Below are positions 26,611-36,203 of a stretch of 64,000 bases of DNA, piece after piece. A model generated the notes under the pieces. The model searched no databases and had not been told where the DNA came from. It saw nothing but the letters and a program-made list of their open reading frames with translations. Source of the DNA: Acinetobacter baylyi DSM 14961 = CIP 107474. GTDB taxonomy: Bacteria > Pseudomonadota > Gammaproteobacteria > Pseudomonadales > Moraxellaceae. Position 1 is the first letter of the stretch. The number at the start of each line of letters is the position of its first letter. Location of the stretch: positions 62,001-126,000 of the forward strand of contig NZ_KB849631.1 in the NCBI RefSeq assembly GCF_000368685.1. Reading direction: 5' to 3'. The translations under genes and the position numbers were made by a program.

Positions 26611-29223
26611 TTATTTAGCCCCTATCTCACACACTGCACTTAATTTAATCAAAGGCTGATTCAGTTCGATGTCACTGATTGCATAAGGCAGCGAACAGCT
26701 TGATGCACCCTGCTGATCAGTCCAGCGCAAATGTAATATCCCTTTTGGTTGTGCAACACGCAAATACATTTGCCCCCCTTGTCCAACCATGCCAATCACT
26801 TCTTCATTGGCATTGAGTACATCTGTTCCCATTGGAATCATGTGCTGATTATTTAGACGGCTTTGAATGAGTACGCTATAGCCTGTTCGAGTAACAAACT
26901 TAATTTTTACACTGGCACCTGCATACGGCGCGACACGCTGCTCTCCGCCCTCAAGCTCAATATTATTGGCAATACCTTGCGGATCTAAAATCACGCTGTT
27001 GTAACGATATGGACTCAGACTTGGCACCAGCGCGTAACCAAAGCGGTCAATTTTGCTATAAGGTGAACTGATCACTTTGGCACCTTTTGCACCTTTGGCT
27101 TCAATGAGACCAAATGTTTCCGTCAGATATGGGCCAAATGTAACGCCTCCTGAATGCAATGCCACTGCACCATTAGCACTCATCGAATTTTGCCAGTACT
27201 GATTGCCATACGAGGTATTGGCCCCCAATTGAAGCGAAGCGAAACGTTTATATAGCCCGGCTGTATAGGTGGTATCGGTCTGATCAGACGATCCATTTAC
27301 CCCAAGGGTATAATTAAGACTGTAATTTGGATCCAGTGCGCCATTCAATGCGAGCTGATAATTCTCATTGTTCTTACTCTGGTTGTAATAAGCACTTAAT
27401 GTTGGACGTAGTGGATTACGCGCTTTCCCTAAAGGAATATGCACGCTAATACCTCCAAAATTATCCGAATATTCGTGTTTTAAGCTGTCGTCACGCATGC
27501 TATAGACTTTCTGACGTGTATAGTTCAAATTGAAACTCATAATGCCAATACTTTTACTAAATCCCGCCTGAAATGCGGTATCGCGTTTACGTTCATCGCG
27601 ATAGCTTTGCGTGGAACCCGCAACGTAAAAGCTCCCAAACCTGCCAAATTGCTGACTCAAATTGATCTGAAAACGTGAACGTTGTAGATAGGTATTGGAA
27701 CTCCAGTCTCCTCCTTGTTTGGCAGCATAGGCCAAACCCAGTACATCATTGAGTTCACGATAACCTTCCGTTGAATATCGATATCCTGCAATCGCAATTG
27801 TGGTATTGGTGGACTGAATGGTTTTACTGTAAGTAATATTGGCCATCCAGCCATCCGTTGTATCTTTGCCTGATAGATTGGCCAACTCAGCTCGAGAATA
27901 AGTCACATTGGTGCCCAGTGCCCCCAAAGAAGAGCCCCAGACTCCCCCAAACAGCGCGGCCTGATAATTCTGACTCAACCGTACGCCCCCATTGAGAGTA
28001 ATACTGTTACTCAAGCCATATTCATAGTTAAAATCTGAAAAATAGGCATCCTGTGCACGGTCAAGGTCTGTTCGACCCAATGAAAAATTATAATTATAAA
28101 GACCTGCTCTCAATGAGTTTGGAACAGCCGCATAAGGTACATCATGCGTATGTACAGTTCCATCGGCCTCTGTAACCACCACCTTTAAATTGCCTTCAAA
28201 ATTGGTCGGATAGAGATCCTTAATTTCAAATGGGCCTGGCGCAACACTGATCTGATAGATTTCTCGACCATTCTGTTCAATCGACACTTTAGCATTGGTT
28301 TGCGCGGTTCCCCGAATAACAGGCGCATAGCCCCGCATAGAATCGGGACGCATACGCTCATCGGTCTGTATACTTAGCCCCAGATATGGCAATGTTGAGA
28401 AAAACTGTCCTGATCCATATTGTTGACCGAGTGTAAGAACAGATGCCCACGAATCGATTGGGCGTTGTAAGTAGCTTCGAATATGATTCCAGTGACGATG
28501 ACTGTCGTTATCGATCGAAAAATTACTTTGTTGGCGATACTGCCACTTTCCCGCATTAACACCAGCATTTAAGCTGACAAAGCCTGATTCATGACGTTGT
28601 TTATGCTCAAATTTACTTTCTGTACGATAGTAATTGCCTGAATAGTTAACGAACCCAATACTTTCTCCAGCGTCAAGTTCCTCTGAACTGACATAACCGC
28701 GCGGCAGGTTCTTTAAAAACTGTTGTGGGATACTCAAATCCAGCCGCAAGTTGGAAAAATCAAAATCGCTTTGGCTTCCTGGTGCAATCTGGTCAAGCTT
28801 TAAACATTCATCTGCCAGAATCTGATGCGTTGCTTCAGCACGCGTTTTCTGGAAATCTGGACTCCCCAAAATACCTGCTCGTTCCAGCAAAGAAGTGGTC
28901 CAGCAGGCATCAATCGTATTCGCCTGTTCAGAACCATCTACCAACTTAATCTGTTGTCGATCGATAAAGCGTTTATTGACATACACATCAAGCGTATATT
29001 GTCCAGCCTGTAATTGACTGGAATGATTGAAACGTTCGATCAGTTCTTGATTAAGCCCTGTTCCCTTAAAAAGATGGGGATCAAATGTATAAGCTTCTGA
29101 AGCGGATGTACTTTCTGTTTCAATCGAATCGGCATACAACTGACCCGAATGAAACAGTAACGAGTGAATCACCACAGATAAAAATGAATGTGCCCACAAA
29201 GGGCGGCTATGCTTGACCATCAT
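26611..29223 (-). CDS. Fimbrial outer-membrane usher
   Basis: An 870-residue PapC/FimD-type usher. After the signal sequence come the N-terminal substrate-binding domain (DPHLFKGTGLNQELIERFNH), a 24-strand beta-barrel with a plug domain, and C-terminal domains that end GAK with a Cys pair in SSCSLPYAISDIELN and SAVCEIG. The DLYPTNFEGNLKVVVTEADG and PYAAVPNSLRAGLYNYNFSLG segments are diagnostic. It forms the outer-membrane pore through which subunits are assembled. An AAGGTAGG ribosome site precedes the ATG pair at 29223/29220. It is between the chaperone and adhesin genes. Confidence 0.96.
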   Translation of the reverse strand: MMVKHSRPLWAHSFLSVVIHSLLFHSGQLYADSIETESTSASEAYTFDPHLFKGTGLNQELIERFNHSSQLQAGQYTLDVYVNKRFIDRQQIKLVDGSEQANTIDACWTTSLLERAGILGSPDFQKTRAEATHQILADECLKLDQIAPGSQSDFDFSNLRLDLSIPQQFLKNLPRGYVSSEELDAGESIGFVNYSGNYYRTESKFEHKQRHESGFVSLNAGVNAGKWQYRQQSNFSIDNDSHRHWNHIRSYLQRPIDSWASVLTLGQQYGSGQFFSTLPYLGLSIQTDERMRPDSMRGYAPVIRGTAQTNAKVSIEQNGREIYQISVAPGPFEIKDLYPTNFEGNLKVVVTEADGTVHTHDVPYAAVPNSLRAGLYNYNFSLGRTDLDRAQDAYFSDFNYEYGLSNSITLNGGVRLSQNYQAALFGGVWGSSLGALGTNVTYSRAELANLSGKDTTDGWMANITYSKTIQSTNTTIAIAGYRYSTEGYRELNDVLGLAYAAKQGGDWSSNTYLQRSRFQINLSQQFGRFGSFYVAGSTQSYRDERKRDTAFQAGFSKSIGIMSFNLNYTRQKVYSMRDDSLKHEYSDNFGGISVHIPLGKARNPLRPTLSAYYNQSKNNENYQLALNGALDPNYSLNYTLGVNGSSDQTDTTYTAGLYKRFASLQLGANTSYGNQYWQNSMSANGAVALHSGGVTFGPYLTETFGLIEAKGAKGAKVISSPYSKIDRFGYALVPSLSPYRYNSVILDPQGIANNIELEGGEQRVAPYAGASVKIKFVTRTGYSVLIQSRLNNQHMIPMGTDVLNANEEVIGMVGQGGQMYLRVAQPKGILHLRWTDQQGASSCSLPYAISDIELNQPLIKLSAVCEIGAK

Positions 29224-29232
29224 CAGCCTACC

Positions 29233-29985
29233 TTAATTGGAGTGCTGTTGGGGTTGAATAAGCTGATTTACATAAGCCCCATAATCATTGACCAGACGCA
29301 AGGTCACTTCCGTACCTACCTCTTGAACCAGTGATTGATCAAGTTTCCATCGTGCTGTTGATTTGGGTGGAATCATGCCAACATCAATGGCTTTGGCCTG
29401 CAATACATTGTCTTTGACAGTCGCCTGAGTTGCAGTGACGTAGTAGCCACTCGGATTATTGACTTCTAGCCAAGTGAGATGCTGATCTTTTACCAGTGAA
29501 TATGTCAGTGTTTTAAAGCTATCTTCTGGTGGTCCAATGATGGTTTTAGGACGATAAAAAACTTTTATTCGACTCTTAACCAATAACACCAACATATTTT
29601 GATCAAGTTTATTTTTCTCGAGTGCGGGAATTTGCTTAAAATTCAGGTAAAAAACCGACTCTCTGTCTGCAGGTAAAATTGCATCACCTGTATAGACCAT
29701 CCGAACCATTTGACCCCGTTTGGGATTAATTCGGAACACCTGCGGATTGATCAAAAAAGGTGCATCTGCTGTTTCAGGTGTCGATTGCGGATTATCTTTA
29801 TCCAGCCAGATTTGCACAAGATAACTTTGATCAGCATTATTGCTAAACTGCAAAGTCTTCTCTTTCTGCTCGGCAGGATAAATCACTCGGGTGCCTGTCA
29901 TCACAACATTCGAATGTACTATTGAGGTACTGCCCATACAGTACATCATCAGCACACTTGACCAGAATTTAGATGCTTTTTTCAC
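29233..29985 (-). CDS. Fimbrial periplasmic chaperone (proximal)
   Basis: A 250-residue PapD/FimC-type chaperone beginning with a GTG codon at 29985, preceded by AAAAGGAT. Signal peptide residues 1-25, then TRVIYPAEQKEKTLQFSNNA and SYLVQIWLDKDNPQ of the first Ig domain, RINPKRGQMVRMVYTG with the conserved Arg/Lys cleft, and KVFYRP motif. The C-terminal domain spans about residues 150-245. It probably escorts the major pilin encoded directly upstream. It differs from the second chaperone of the same operon. Confidence 0.92.
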   Translation of the reverse strand: MKKASKFWSSVLMMYCMGSTSIVHSNVVMTGTRVIYPAEQKEKTLQFSNNADQSYLVQIWLDKDNPQSTPETADAPFLINPQVFRINPKRGQMVRMVYTGDAILPADRESVFYLNFKQIPALEKNKLDQNMLVLLVKSRIKVFYRPKTIIGPPEDSFKTLTYSLVKDQHLTWLEVNNPSGYYVTATQATVKDNVLQAKAIDVGMIPPKSTARWKLDQSLVQEVGTEVTLRLVNDYGAYVNQLIQPQQHSN

Positions 29986-30016
29986 GTTTTATCCTTTTCT
30001 TGTATTTTGTCAAAAA

Positions 30017-30047
30017 CGCCATGTCATCCTATACAGAGCACATGGCG
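30017..30047 (-). terminator. Hairpin with T run after the major pilin gene
   Basis: Read leftward, a perfect 8-bp stem CGCCATGT / ACATGGCG with a 15-nt loop is followed by GTTTTT. Located between pilin and chaperone, it should cause partial termination and so yield more pilin than assembly proteins. Confidence 0.65.
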
Positions 30048-30063
30048 GATCATTAAAAATCCG

Positions 30064-30585
30064 TTAAGGATAAATAACTTCGTAATCAGCAACTGCTGTT
30101 ACAGTACCTGCTTCAACTTTACCTTTTGCATAGTATTGCGCTGTCATATTGTAAGTTGCAGTACCCGATGCAGTCGCTTGCTTCGCTGTGGTGGCAATTC
30201 CATTATTAAAAACCAATGCTGAACTCCCCGCACTTCCGCTTAAAAGCTGAACTGAAATGTTGGTTGCAGTATTCTCACCCGTGCTTACCCCCAAATTGGT
30301 GCCATCAGGATTATGTGCAGTAAAGCGAACAGCCACGTCATCGGCAGTTGAAGTACACCCTGTAATATTGATACTAAATGGTGTTGCACCTGCGGTGTTA
30401 CCCGCAGTGGTTAAACTACCCGCGCCAACGGTTGGAAGGGTAATCGTCGGTGATGCTGAATTCCCCACATTGACCGTACAGGTATTGGAGTCAATCGTGC
30501 CAGTGAAAGTAATCGTATCTGCTGCAGTTGCAGCTTGCATGATACCTAAGGTCAGCATTACACCCATCAATAGTTTAATTTTCAT
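30064..30585 (-). CDS. Major fimbrial subunit (type 1-like pilin)
   Basis: A 173-residue pilin with signal peptide MKIKLLMGVMLTLGIMQAATA. The mature protein starts ADTITFTGTIDSNTCTVNV with the conserved Cys that bonds to the one in NITGCTSTADD. The C-terminus ADYEVIYP has the alternating beta-zipper with penultimate Tyr used for chaperone binding and donor-strand exchange. It polymerises into the pilus rod. As first gene of the operon it is followed by an attenuator-like hairpin, then chaperone, usher, adhesin and a second chaperone. Confidence 0.92.
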   Translation of the reverse strand: MKIKLLMGVMLTLGIMQAATAADTITFTGTIDSNTCTVNVGNSASPTITLPTVGAGSLTTAGNTAGATPFSINITGCTSTADDVAVRFTAHNPDGTNLGVSTGENTATNISVQLLSGSAGSSALVFNNGIATTAKQATASGTATYNMTAQYYAKGKVEAGTVTAVADYEVIYP

Positions 30586-31071
30586 TAAAAAGCTACTCTT
30601 ATCAAAAAGTTAGAGATTTCTTAGAGTGAATACTTAATTCACATCAATCGTTAAAATGTGATGTATTTGGTATTCGAGCTTAAGTTAACGAAAAAAAACA
30701 AAAAAATATTGACACTAAAAATTTAAAAATTGACATCAGTTATTGATCCAATAAAAGCTGTACGTTTGAATATTGGAATTAGAAATCTAAAAATAGAATA
30801 TGGTTTTAAAGTACATGCAGAATAGAATAAGGCCGAAATTCCGTGTCATTACACTAGGTCAGATTGCAAAATGACATCATACCAATCAACCACAATTTAA
30901 ATATAAAGATGATCTGATTAATCAAAATGAGGGTATTAATTTTAAAATAATCAAACCACTACGGGTCACATTCTTCAGACTTCTTACTTCAGGTAATCCT
31001 CTCGATAATAGGGCTATGCGTATAGGCTAGATCTGAATGAAGGTCTATGCTCTGATACATTCTTAAGTTAA
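30586..31071. other. Upstream region of the fimbrial operon
   Basis: About 490 very AT-rich bases with no gene. It should hold the pilin promoter: two TTGACA/TTGACA-like blocks occur on the plus strand near 30709 and 30730, but a leftward promoter could not be assigned with confidence. Poly(A) tracts near 30690-30707 suggest intrinsic curvature. No inverted invertase sites were seen. Confidence 0.35.
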
Positions 31072-31097
31072 GAGAGCATGCTTTAAATCATGCTCTC
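31072..31097 (-). terminator. Hairpin downstream of cycA
   Basis: Perfect 9-bp inverted repeat GAGAGCATG / CATGCTCTC with an 8-nt loop, 15 bp past the cycA stop. It is followed leftward by TTAACTTAAG; a probable terminator. Confidence 0.65.
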
Positions 31098-31111
31098 CAA
31101 TATTGCATCAT

Positions 31112-32536
31112 TTAATTGTGCATTAAGCGTTTTAAACGTGGCTTATACATAAACTGATAAGTCAGTGCCAGAAGAATTAACCATAAAGGGCTGATATAAA
31201 GAGCTTTTAGCGTATCTGGTTCTAATGCAAGAATCACCAATGTAAACATTAAAAATGCCAGCACGATATACGACATCCAGATACCACCTGGCATTTTGAA
31301 GGTTGACTGCGCATGCAATTCTGGGCGTAATTTACGATAACGCAGATAGCAAACCATAATCATGCCCCACACACTAATAAACAGGATCACGCAAAGCGAA
31401 CTAGCCAGCGTAAATGCCTCCATGGTGTTAGGAACAAAATATTGTAAGGCTGCGCCTGCCATGATGAAAAAGCAGGAAAACAACAACCCATTTGCAGGAA
31501 CAGCACGGCGTGATAAATGTGCAAACGCCTGAGGTGCCTGTCCATCACGCGATAATCCAAATAACATGCGGCTTGTAGAGAAAACACCACTATTCATCGA
31601 TGACATGACAGATGACAACACCACCAGATTCATAATAATCGCTGATGTTGGGATACCCGCATGCAAGAATAATTCAACAAAAGGACTTTTATCTGCACTA
31701 ATGTGATTCCATGGCGTGACAGACATCACCACAAATAACGCCAACACATAAAATAAGATAATACGAACAGGAATCGCATTAATGGCTTTGGGTAAATTCT
31801 TCTGTGGATCCCTGGTTTCTGCGGCTGTGGTTCCAACCAGCTCAACACCAACAAAAGCAAATACAGCAATCTGAAAGCCTGCCAGAAAGCCAGTAACTCC
31901 TTTAGGGAACATACCACCTTCCGACCACACGTTACTTATCGCTGCGACTGTACCAGCGGGCGCCTGAAAATGGCTAAATACCATGTATCCACCAACACCA
32001 ATCAGCCCCACAATCGCTAAAATCTTGATAAGCGCAAACCAGAACTCGATTTCGCCAAACAGACGAACCGTCAACAGGTTGAGTCCAAGTACAAGTAGCA
32101 CACAGCCTGCACTGATCAGTGCCTGTCCCATCGGGGTAAATACCGTGCCATCTGGAAGCCAAAAGTTCAGATAGTTAATAATAGCGGCCAGATCTGCAAT
32201 CCCGACCAATACCCATCCGAGCCAGTAAGTCCAGCCCAAATAATACCCTGCCCCAGGCCCAATCAGATCATGTGCCATATCCACAAAAGACTTATATTGC
32301 AGATTGGCAAGCAGAAGCTCACCCATGGCGCGCATTAAAAAGAAAAACATGACCCCAATGATCATGTAAATATATAAAATTGAAGGCCCTGCCAGAGAGA
32401 TGGTTTTCCCTGATCCCATAAATAAACCTGTACCAATTGCACCACCAATCGCAATCAGTTGTAGATGGCGATTGGACAGTTTACGTTGCAGGTCATGTGG
32501 GGCATGCTCGCCCTCAGAATGACGTCCTGTAGTCAT
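31112..32536 (-). CDS. cycA: D-serine/D-alanine/glycine transporter
   Basis: A 474-residue amino-acid permease of the APC family, with 12 predicted helices. LQLIAIGGAIGTGLFMGSGK is the characteristic first-helix segment, and VGVELVGTTAAETRDPQKNLP and KAINAIPVRI the helix 6 region. CycA imports D-alanine, D-serine and glycine by proton symport. The last gene of the D-amino acid cluster (dadA, alr, ridA, cycA), 208 bp beyond ridA. The ribosome site AAAGGATG supports ATG 32536. APC transporters are not distinguishable by motif alone, so the substrate rests on homology and neighbourhood. Confidence 0.88.
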   Translation of the reverse strand: MTTGRHSEGEHAPHDLQRKLSNRHLQLIAIGGAIGTGLFMGSGKTISLAGPSILYIYMIIGVMFFFLMRAMGELLLANLQYKSFVDMAHDLIGPGAGYYLGWTYWLGWVLVGIADLAAIINYLNFWLPDGTVFTPMGQALISAGCVLLVLGLNLLTVRLFGEIEFWFALIKILAIVGLIGVGGYMVFSHFQAPAGTVAAISNVWSEGGMFPKGVTGFLAGFQIAVFAFVGVELVGTTAAETRDPQKNLPKAINAIPVRIILFYVLALFVVMSVTPWNHISADKSPFVELFLHAGIPTSAIIMNLVVLSSVMSSMNSGVFSTSRMLFGLSRDGQAPQAFAHLSRRAVPANGLLFSCFFIMAGAALQYFVPNTMEAFTLASSLCVILFISVWGMIMVCYLRYRKLRPELHAQSTFKMPGGIWMSYIVLAFLMFTLVILALEPDTLKALYISPLWLILLALTYQFMYKPRLKRLMHN

Positions 32537-32701
32537 GATTTAACATCCTTTTTAAAAAACTTCCTTTCAAACACGTTCAGACTGTCTCAATCCCTCGATT
32601 CGGATTACTGCACATAGGCAAGAAACAGGAACAATATGTTTAAACCTCAACAACATAGAAACTATGACTGAATCTTTTGGCTTCAATTTCTATCTTGAAT
32701 T

Positions 32702-32739
32702 TTCAAAACGCGGACATCTTATGATCTCCCCGTTTTGAA
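32702..32739 (-). terminator. Hairpin between ridA and cycA
   Basis: Perfect 9-bp arms TTCAAAACG / CGTTTTGAA around a 20-nt loop directly after the ridA stop. Either a terminator or a processing or stability element within the dad cluster. Confidence 0.45.
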
Positions 32740-32744
32740 GGGCA

Positions 32745-33104
32745 CTACTTCTGTGCCGCGATTACCGCAATCTCAATCAACCAGTCTGGATTGACCAGGT
32801 CGGCTTGAATCGTGGCACGTGCTGGCGTTGCCAGACCATCTAGCCACTCCATCCAGATCGCATTGACCTTGGGAAAATCTGAAAGATTTTTGAGAAACAA
32901 TTGCACAGATAGAAGTCGGGATTTATCTGAGTTGGCTGCTGCCAGCAATTGATCGATGGTGCTCAGGACATCTCGGGTTTGTCCCTCAATATCGAGTGCT
33001 GTATCTTGTGGTACCTGACCTGATAGATAAGCCACCTGATTAAAAATGGTGACTGAACTCATGACCTGTGTGGTATTAATGCGTTGAATATCAGACTGAG
33101 ACAT
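32745..33104 (-). CDS. ridA: RidA family deaminase
   Basis: A 119-residue YjgF/YER057c/UK114 (Rid) protein. These hydrolyse reactive 2-imino or 2-amino-acrylate intermediates made by PLP enzymes and amino-acid oxidases. The catalytic Arg lies in TPARATIQADLVNPD, with FNQVAYLSGQVPQD upstream. The ATG at 33104 is preferred because AAGGAT is 8 nt upstream; the ATG at 33110 is too close. It is between alr and cycA, so it probably removes the imine released by DadA during D-alanine oxidation. The specific subgroup was not resolved. Confidence 0.9.
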   Translation of the reverse strand: MSQSDIQRINTTQVMSSVTIFNQVAYLSGQVPQDTALDIEGQTRDVLSTIDQLLAAANSDKSRLLSVQLFLKNLSDFPKVNAIWMEWLDGLATPARATIQADLVNPDWLIEIAVIAAQK

Positions 33105-33115
33105 GCTCATTATCC

Positions 33116-34213
33116 TTATGTTTGAATTGTAAAAGGAACACGTGCGGTCACAGCACACATCAGTTCATAACCGACGGTGCCAGATGCTGCCGCGACATCA
33201 TCAATCGGTAAAATCACACCCGTGGAGGAGTATCCCCAAAGCACCACCTCCGAACCAATTCTTGCCTTAGGAACTGCGCTCAGATCAACGGCGAGCATGT
33301 CCATACTCACACGTCCAATGGTTCTCGTTTCAATACCATCAACCAGTACAGGCGTTCCTGTCGGAGAAATTCGTTGATAACCATCTGCATAGCCACATGC
33401 CACAATCCCGATCCGAAGCGGTTGATCTGCCACAAAACTTGAGCCATAGCCCACACTTTCATTGGGTTCCAGCATCTGGATAGCAATAATCTCGCTACGC
33501 AAGCTCATCGTGGGTTTGAGTGACCAGTCATGAAGACCATGTGTTGGATAATCGGGTGAACTGCCATAGAGCATAATTCCGCCACGCACCACATCGGAGT
33601 GCAACGGATGGCGTAAAATAGCAGCGCTGTTGCTGACCGATTTTGGTCCTGGCAAATCACGAATGGTGTCTTCAAACAGATCATGTTGATAGGTAATTCC
33701 CGACTCGCCAAAACGCTCACCATCCGCATCAGAAAAATGCATCATATGCGTCAGGTGTCTGACTTGGGAAAGTGCATTTAAACGCTGCCAGGCATGACGA
33801 TACTGCACAGGTTTAAACCCAAGACGGTTCATGCCACTATTCATTTTAAGAAAAATATCGAACTGGGCGTCTTCAGGATGACCTTCGATCCAGTCAATCT
33901 GAACATCATGATGTACAGTAAAGCTCAACTGGTATTGAACGCAGTCAAATAGATCCTGCGGCGAAAAAATGCCTTCGAGCAATAAAATCGGCCCTGTCCA
34001 GCCCAGAGCGCGTAATCGTTTGGCTTCTTCAATATCCAGCAGTGCAAATCCATCTGCCTGTTTAAATGCCTGATAAACGCGTTCAATTCCATGCCCATAA
34101 GCGTTGGCTTTAACTACTGCAAAGACTTGACTTTCTGGGGCAGATGCACGCACAATCTTAAGATTGTGCGCAAGTGCTTCAAGATGAATAACAGCCTGAA
34201 TCGGACGTGGCAT
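33116..34213 (-). CDS. dadX: Alanine racemase, catabolic type
   Basis: A 365-residue PLP-dependent racemase that interconverts L- and D-alanine. The PLP Lys is Lys35 in VVKANAYGHG, and the C-terminal catalytic Tyr lies in CGYADGYQRISPTG. The TIM-barrel N-domain spans residues 1-230 and the beta C-domain follows. Downstream of dadA (31-bp gap) and upstream of ridA (11 bp), so it is the catabolic dadX rather than the biosynthetic alr, though sequence alone cannot prove that. An AAGGAAG ribosome site precedes ATG 34213. Confidence 0.93.
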   Translation of the reverse strand: MPRPIQAVIHLEALAHNLKIVRASAPESQVFAVVKANAYGHGIERVYQAFKQADGFALLDIEEAKRLRALGWTGPILLLEGIFSPQDLFDCVQYQLSFTVHHDVQIDWIEGHPEDAQFDIFLKMNSGMNRLGFKPVQYRHAWQRLNALSQVRHLTHMMHFSDADGERFGESGITYQHDLFEDTIRDLPGPKSVSNSAAILRHPLHSDVVRGGIMLYGSSPDYPTHGLHDWSLKPTMSLRSEIIAIQMLEPNESVGYGSSFVADQPLRIGIVACGYADGYQRISPTGTPVLVDGIETRTIGRVSMDMLAVDLSAVPKARIGSEVVLWGYSSTGVILPIDDVAAASGTVGYELMCAVTARVPFTIQT

Positions 34214-34244
34214 AAGTGTCTTCCTTGATACTCAATAATAAAGC

Positions 34245-35504
34245 TTAAGCAGCGGTTGAATAACGCTGTAGTGAAAGACCTTCGGTACTAATCTCGGTCT
34301 GATGGCTCAATACAATATCGCTGATCAACTTGCCCGAGCCGCAGGCCATCGTCCAGCCCAAGGTGCCATGTCCTGTATTTAGAAATAGATTTTTAAAACG
34401 GGTCGCACCGATAATTGGCGTGCTGTCTGGTGTCATAGGCCGTAAGCCCGTCCAGAACGAAGCTTCTGCCATATTACCGCCAGGGAAAAGGTCTTGTGTC
34501 ACCATTTCAAGTGTGGCACGGCGATCCTGATTCAAACCCAAATTAAAACCACTGAGCTCAGCCATTCCCCCTACACGGATACGCTGGTCAAAACGGGTAA
34601 TGGCAATCTTGTAGGTTTCATCCAGTACCGTCGACTGTGGTGCAAACTCAGGTTGTACAATTGGGATGGTCAGCGAGTAACCTTTCACTGGATAAACAGG
34701 TAAATTTAACGCCAGTGGTTTGAGAAAATCACGTGAATAACTGCCAAATGCCAATACATAACGATCTGCTTTTAACACCTGACCATTCACACGAACGCCT
34801 TTAATCTCGTCACCTTCAACCACCAGACCTTCTACATTCTGGTTAAACTGAAAATTTACACCCAGTTCTTTGGCTTTCTGGGCCAAGGCATTGGTAAACA
34901 GGTAGCAATCACCTGTTTCATCATTTGGTAAATGTAAACCACCGACCAGTTTATCTTTGGCATGTTCGAGTGCTGGTTCTACACGCGCCAGATCATCTTG
35001 ATATAACAGCTCATAACTGACACCACACTCTTGTAGAACTTCAATATCACGCTGTACTGCTTCAAGCTGTGCTTCTTTACGAAACACCTGTAGTGTACCT
35101 TTAGCGCGATTTTCATAACTGATTCCCGTAGTCTCGCGTAGAGATTTCAGACAGTCACGACTATATTCCGCAACGCGCATCATGCGTTCTTTATTTTGGC
35201 TATAACTTTGCGGATTACAGTTTTTCAGCATTTGTGCCATCCACTGTAATTGCCACATGCTGCCATCCAGATTAATGGCCAATGGTGCATGATGCTGAAA
35301 CATCCATTTGACCGCTTTAAATGGAATGCCAGGCGCTGCCCAAGGCGTCGAATAACCAGGAGAAATTTGTCCTGCATTACCAAAACTGGTTTCTTCTGCT
35401 GGACCTGTTTGACGATCAAGAACAGTGACATGTGCCCCTTGTTGCGCAAGGTAATAAGCGCTTGCTACACCAATCACACCACTACCTAAAACAATGACAC
35501 GCAT
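34245..35504 (-). CDS. dadA: D-amino acid dehydrogenase, small subunit
   Basis: A 419-residue membrane-associated FAD oxidoreductase that deaminates D-alanine to pyruvate and ammonia, feeding electrons to the respiratory chain. The FAD-binding dinucleotide fold starts [19 protein letters not shown], with the second motif [14 protein letters not shown] and the C-terminal [25 protein letters not shown] lies before ATG 35504. First gene of the dad operon; the divergent Lrp-type gene and two inverted repeats in the 138-bp intergenic region point to control by that regulator in response to alanine. Confidence 0.95.
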   Translation of the reverse strand: MRVIVLGSGVIGVASAYYLAQQGAHVTVLDRQTGPAEETSFGNAGQISPGYSTPWAAPGIPFKAVKWMFQHHAPLAINLDGSMWQLQWMAQMLKNCNPQSYSQNKERMMRVAEYSRDCLKSLRETTGISYENRAKGTLQVFRKEAQLEAVQRDIEVLQECGVSYELLYQDDLARVEPALEHAKDKLVGGLHLPNDETGDCYLFTNALAQKAKELGVNFQFNQNVEGLVVEGDEIKGVRVNGQVLKADRYVLAFGSYSRDFLKPLALNLPVYPVKGYSLTIPIVQPEFAPQSTVLDETYKIAITRFDQRIRVGGMAELSGFNLGLNQDRRATLEMVTQDLFPGGNMAEASFWTGLRPMTPDSTPIIGATRFKNLFLNTGHGTLGWTMACGSGKLISDIVLSHQTEISTEGLSLQRYSTAA

Positions 35505-35521
35505 ACCCTATCCCCTGGCAC

Positions 35522-35544
35522 ATACTAGTTTATTTAACTAGTAT
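35522..35544. promoter_or_regulatory. Lrp/DadR-type operator A
   Basis: Perfect 9-bp inverted repeat ATACTAGTT / AACTAGTAT around TATTT, between dadA and its divergent regulator. Same core AGTTTATTT as box B. Confidence 0.6.
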
Positions 35545-35555
35545 ATTTCCGCATC

Positions 35556-35574
35556 AATAGTTTATTTCACTATT
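35556..35574. promoter_or_regulatory. Lrp/DadR-type operator B
   Basis: AATAGT / ACTATT around a 7-nt AT centre (AATAGTTTATTTCACTATT). Its centre is 32 bp from box A, close to three helical turns, which fits adjacent binding by an octameric Lrp-type protein. Confidence 0.55.
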
Positions 35575-35642
35575 TTTAAAGCTATAATCCAGTTAAATCT
35601 TAAATTTTGTCGTGCCAAAAATCGAAAAGAAGGAAATTTTTC

Positions 35643-36113
35643 ATGCGTGCATTAGACCGAATTGATCGGCAGATTCTGGATATTTTGCAAAAGGAAGGCC
35701 GTATTGCAATTAGTGAGCTGGCCTCCAGAGTCAATCTATCAACTACCCCTTGCTCGGAGCGGGTGAAACGTCTGGAACGGGATGGCATTATTACAGGCTA
35801 TCATGCACGCCTGAATCCAATCTATGTAGATCGTAATTTGTTGGTATTTCTGGAAATCAAACTTTCGGCAAAGTCTGGAGATGTATTTGATCAGGTGGCA
35901 CGTGATTTAGTGGAAATTCCAGAGGTGCTCGAATGTCATCTTATTTCAGGTGAATTTGATTACCTAGTCAAAGCACGCCTGAAAGAAATGAGTGCTTACC
36001 GACGTCTTTTGGGAGATCTGCTCAAAAAATTGCCTTCTTCTGCATCGTCGCATAGTTATATTGTGATGGAAGAAATCAAGGAAACATTATTTTTGGATGT
36101 GATCAAATCATAA
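35643..36113 (+). CDS. Lrp/AsnC family regulator of the dad operon
   Basis: A 156-residue feast/famine regulator. The N-terminal HTH is RALDRIDRQILDILQKEGRI, then SELASRVNLSTTPCSERVK (residues about 20-45); the C-terminal RAM effector domain runs from about residue 65, with FLEIKLSAKSGD and ECHLISGEFDYLVKA. It resembles DadR/BkdR/Lrp proteins, which activate dadAX with alanine or leucine as effector. ATG 35643 is used because AAGGAAA is just upstream; the track frame opens 36 bp earlier. It is divergent from dadA. Confidence 0.9.
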   Translation: MRALDRIDRQILDILQKEGRIAISELASRVNLSTTPCSERVKRLERDGIITGYHARLNPIYVDRNLLVFLEIKLSAKSGDVFDQVARDLVEIPEVLECHLISGEFDYLVKARLKEMSAYRRLLGDLLKKLPSSASSHSYIVMEEIKETLFLDVIKS

Positions 36114-36177
36114 TCTCGTTAAGTTTTATTTAAGTTTGATCAACTATTTTTCTAATATCCTAAACAGATCATTTTTG

Positions 36178-36203
36178 CCACACATCCCTGTGTGGTTTTT
36201 TTT
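36178..36203 (+). terminator. Terminator of the Lrp-family gene
   Basis: A 7-bp stem CCACACA / TGTGTGG with a 4-nt loop and an eight-T run, about 65 bp past the stop. Classical intrinsic terminator. Confidence 0.88.

Noticed and set aside
30257..30613. A 118-codon plus-strand frame
   Set aside because: It is the antisense of the pilin gene, which carries signal peptide, Cys pair and beta-zipper.
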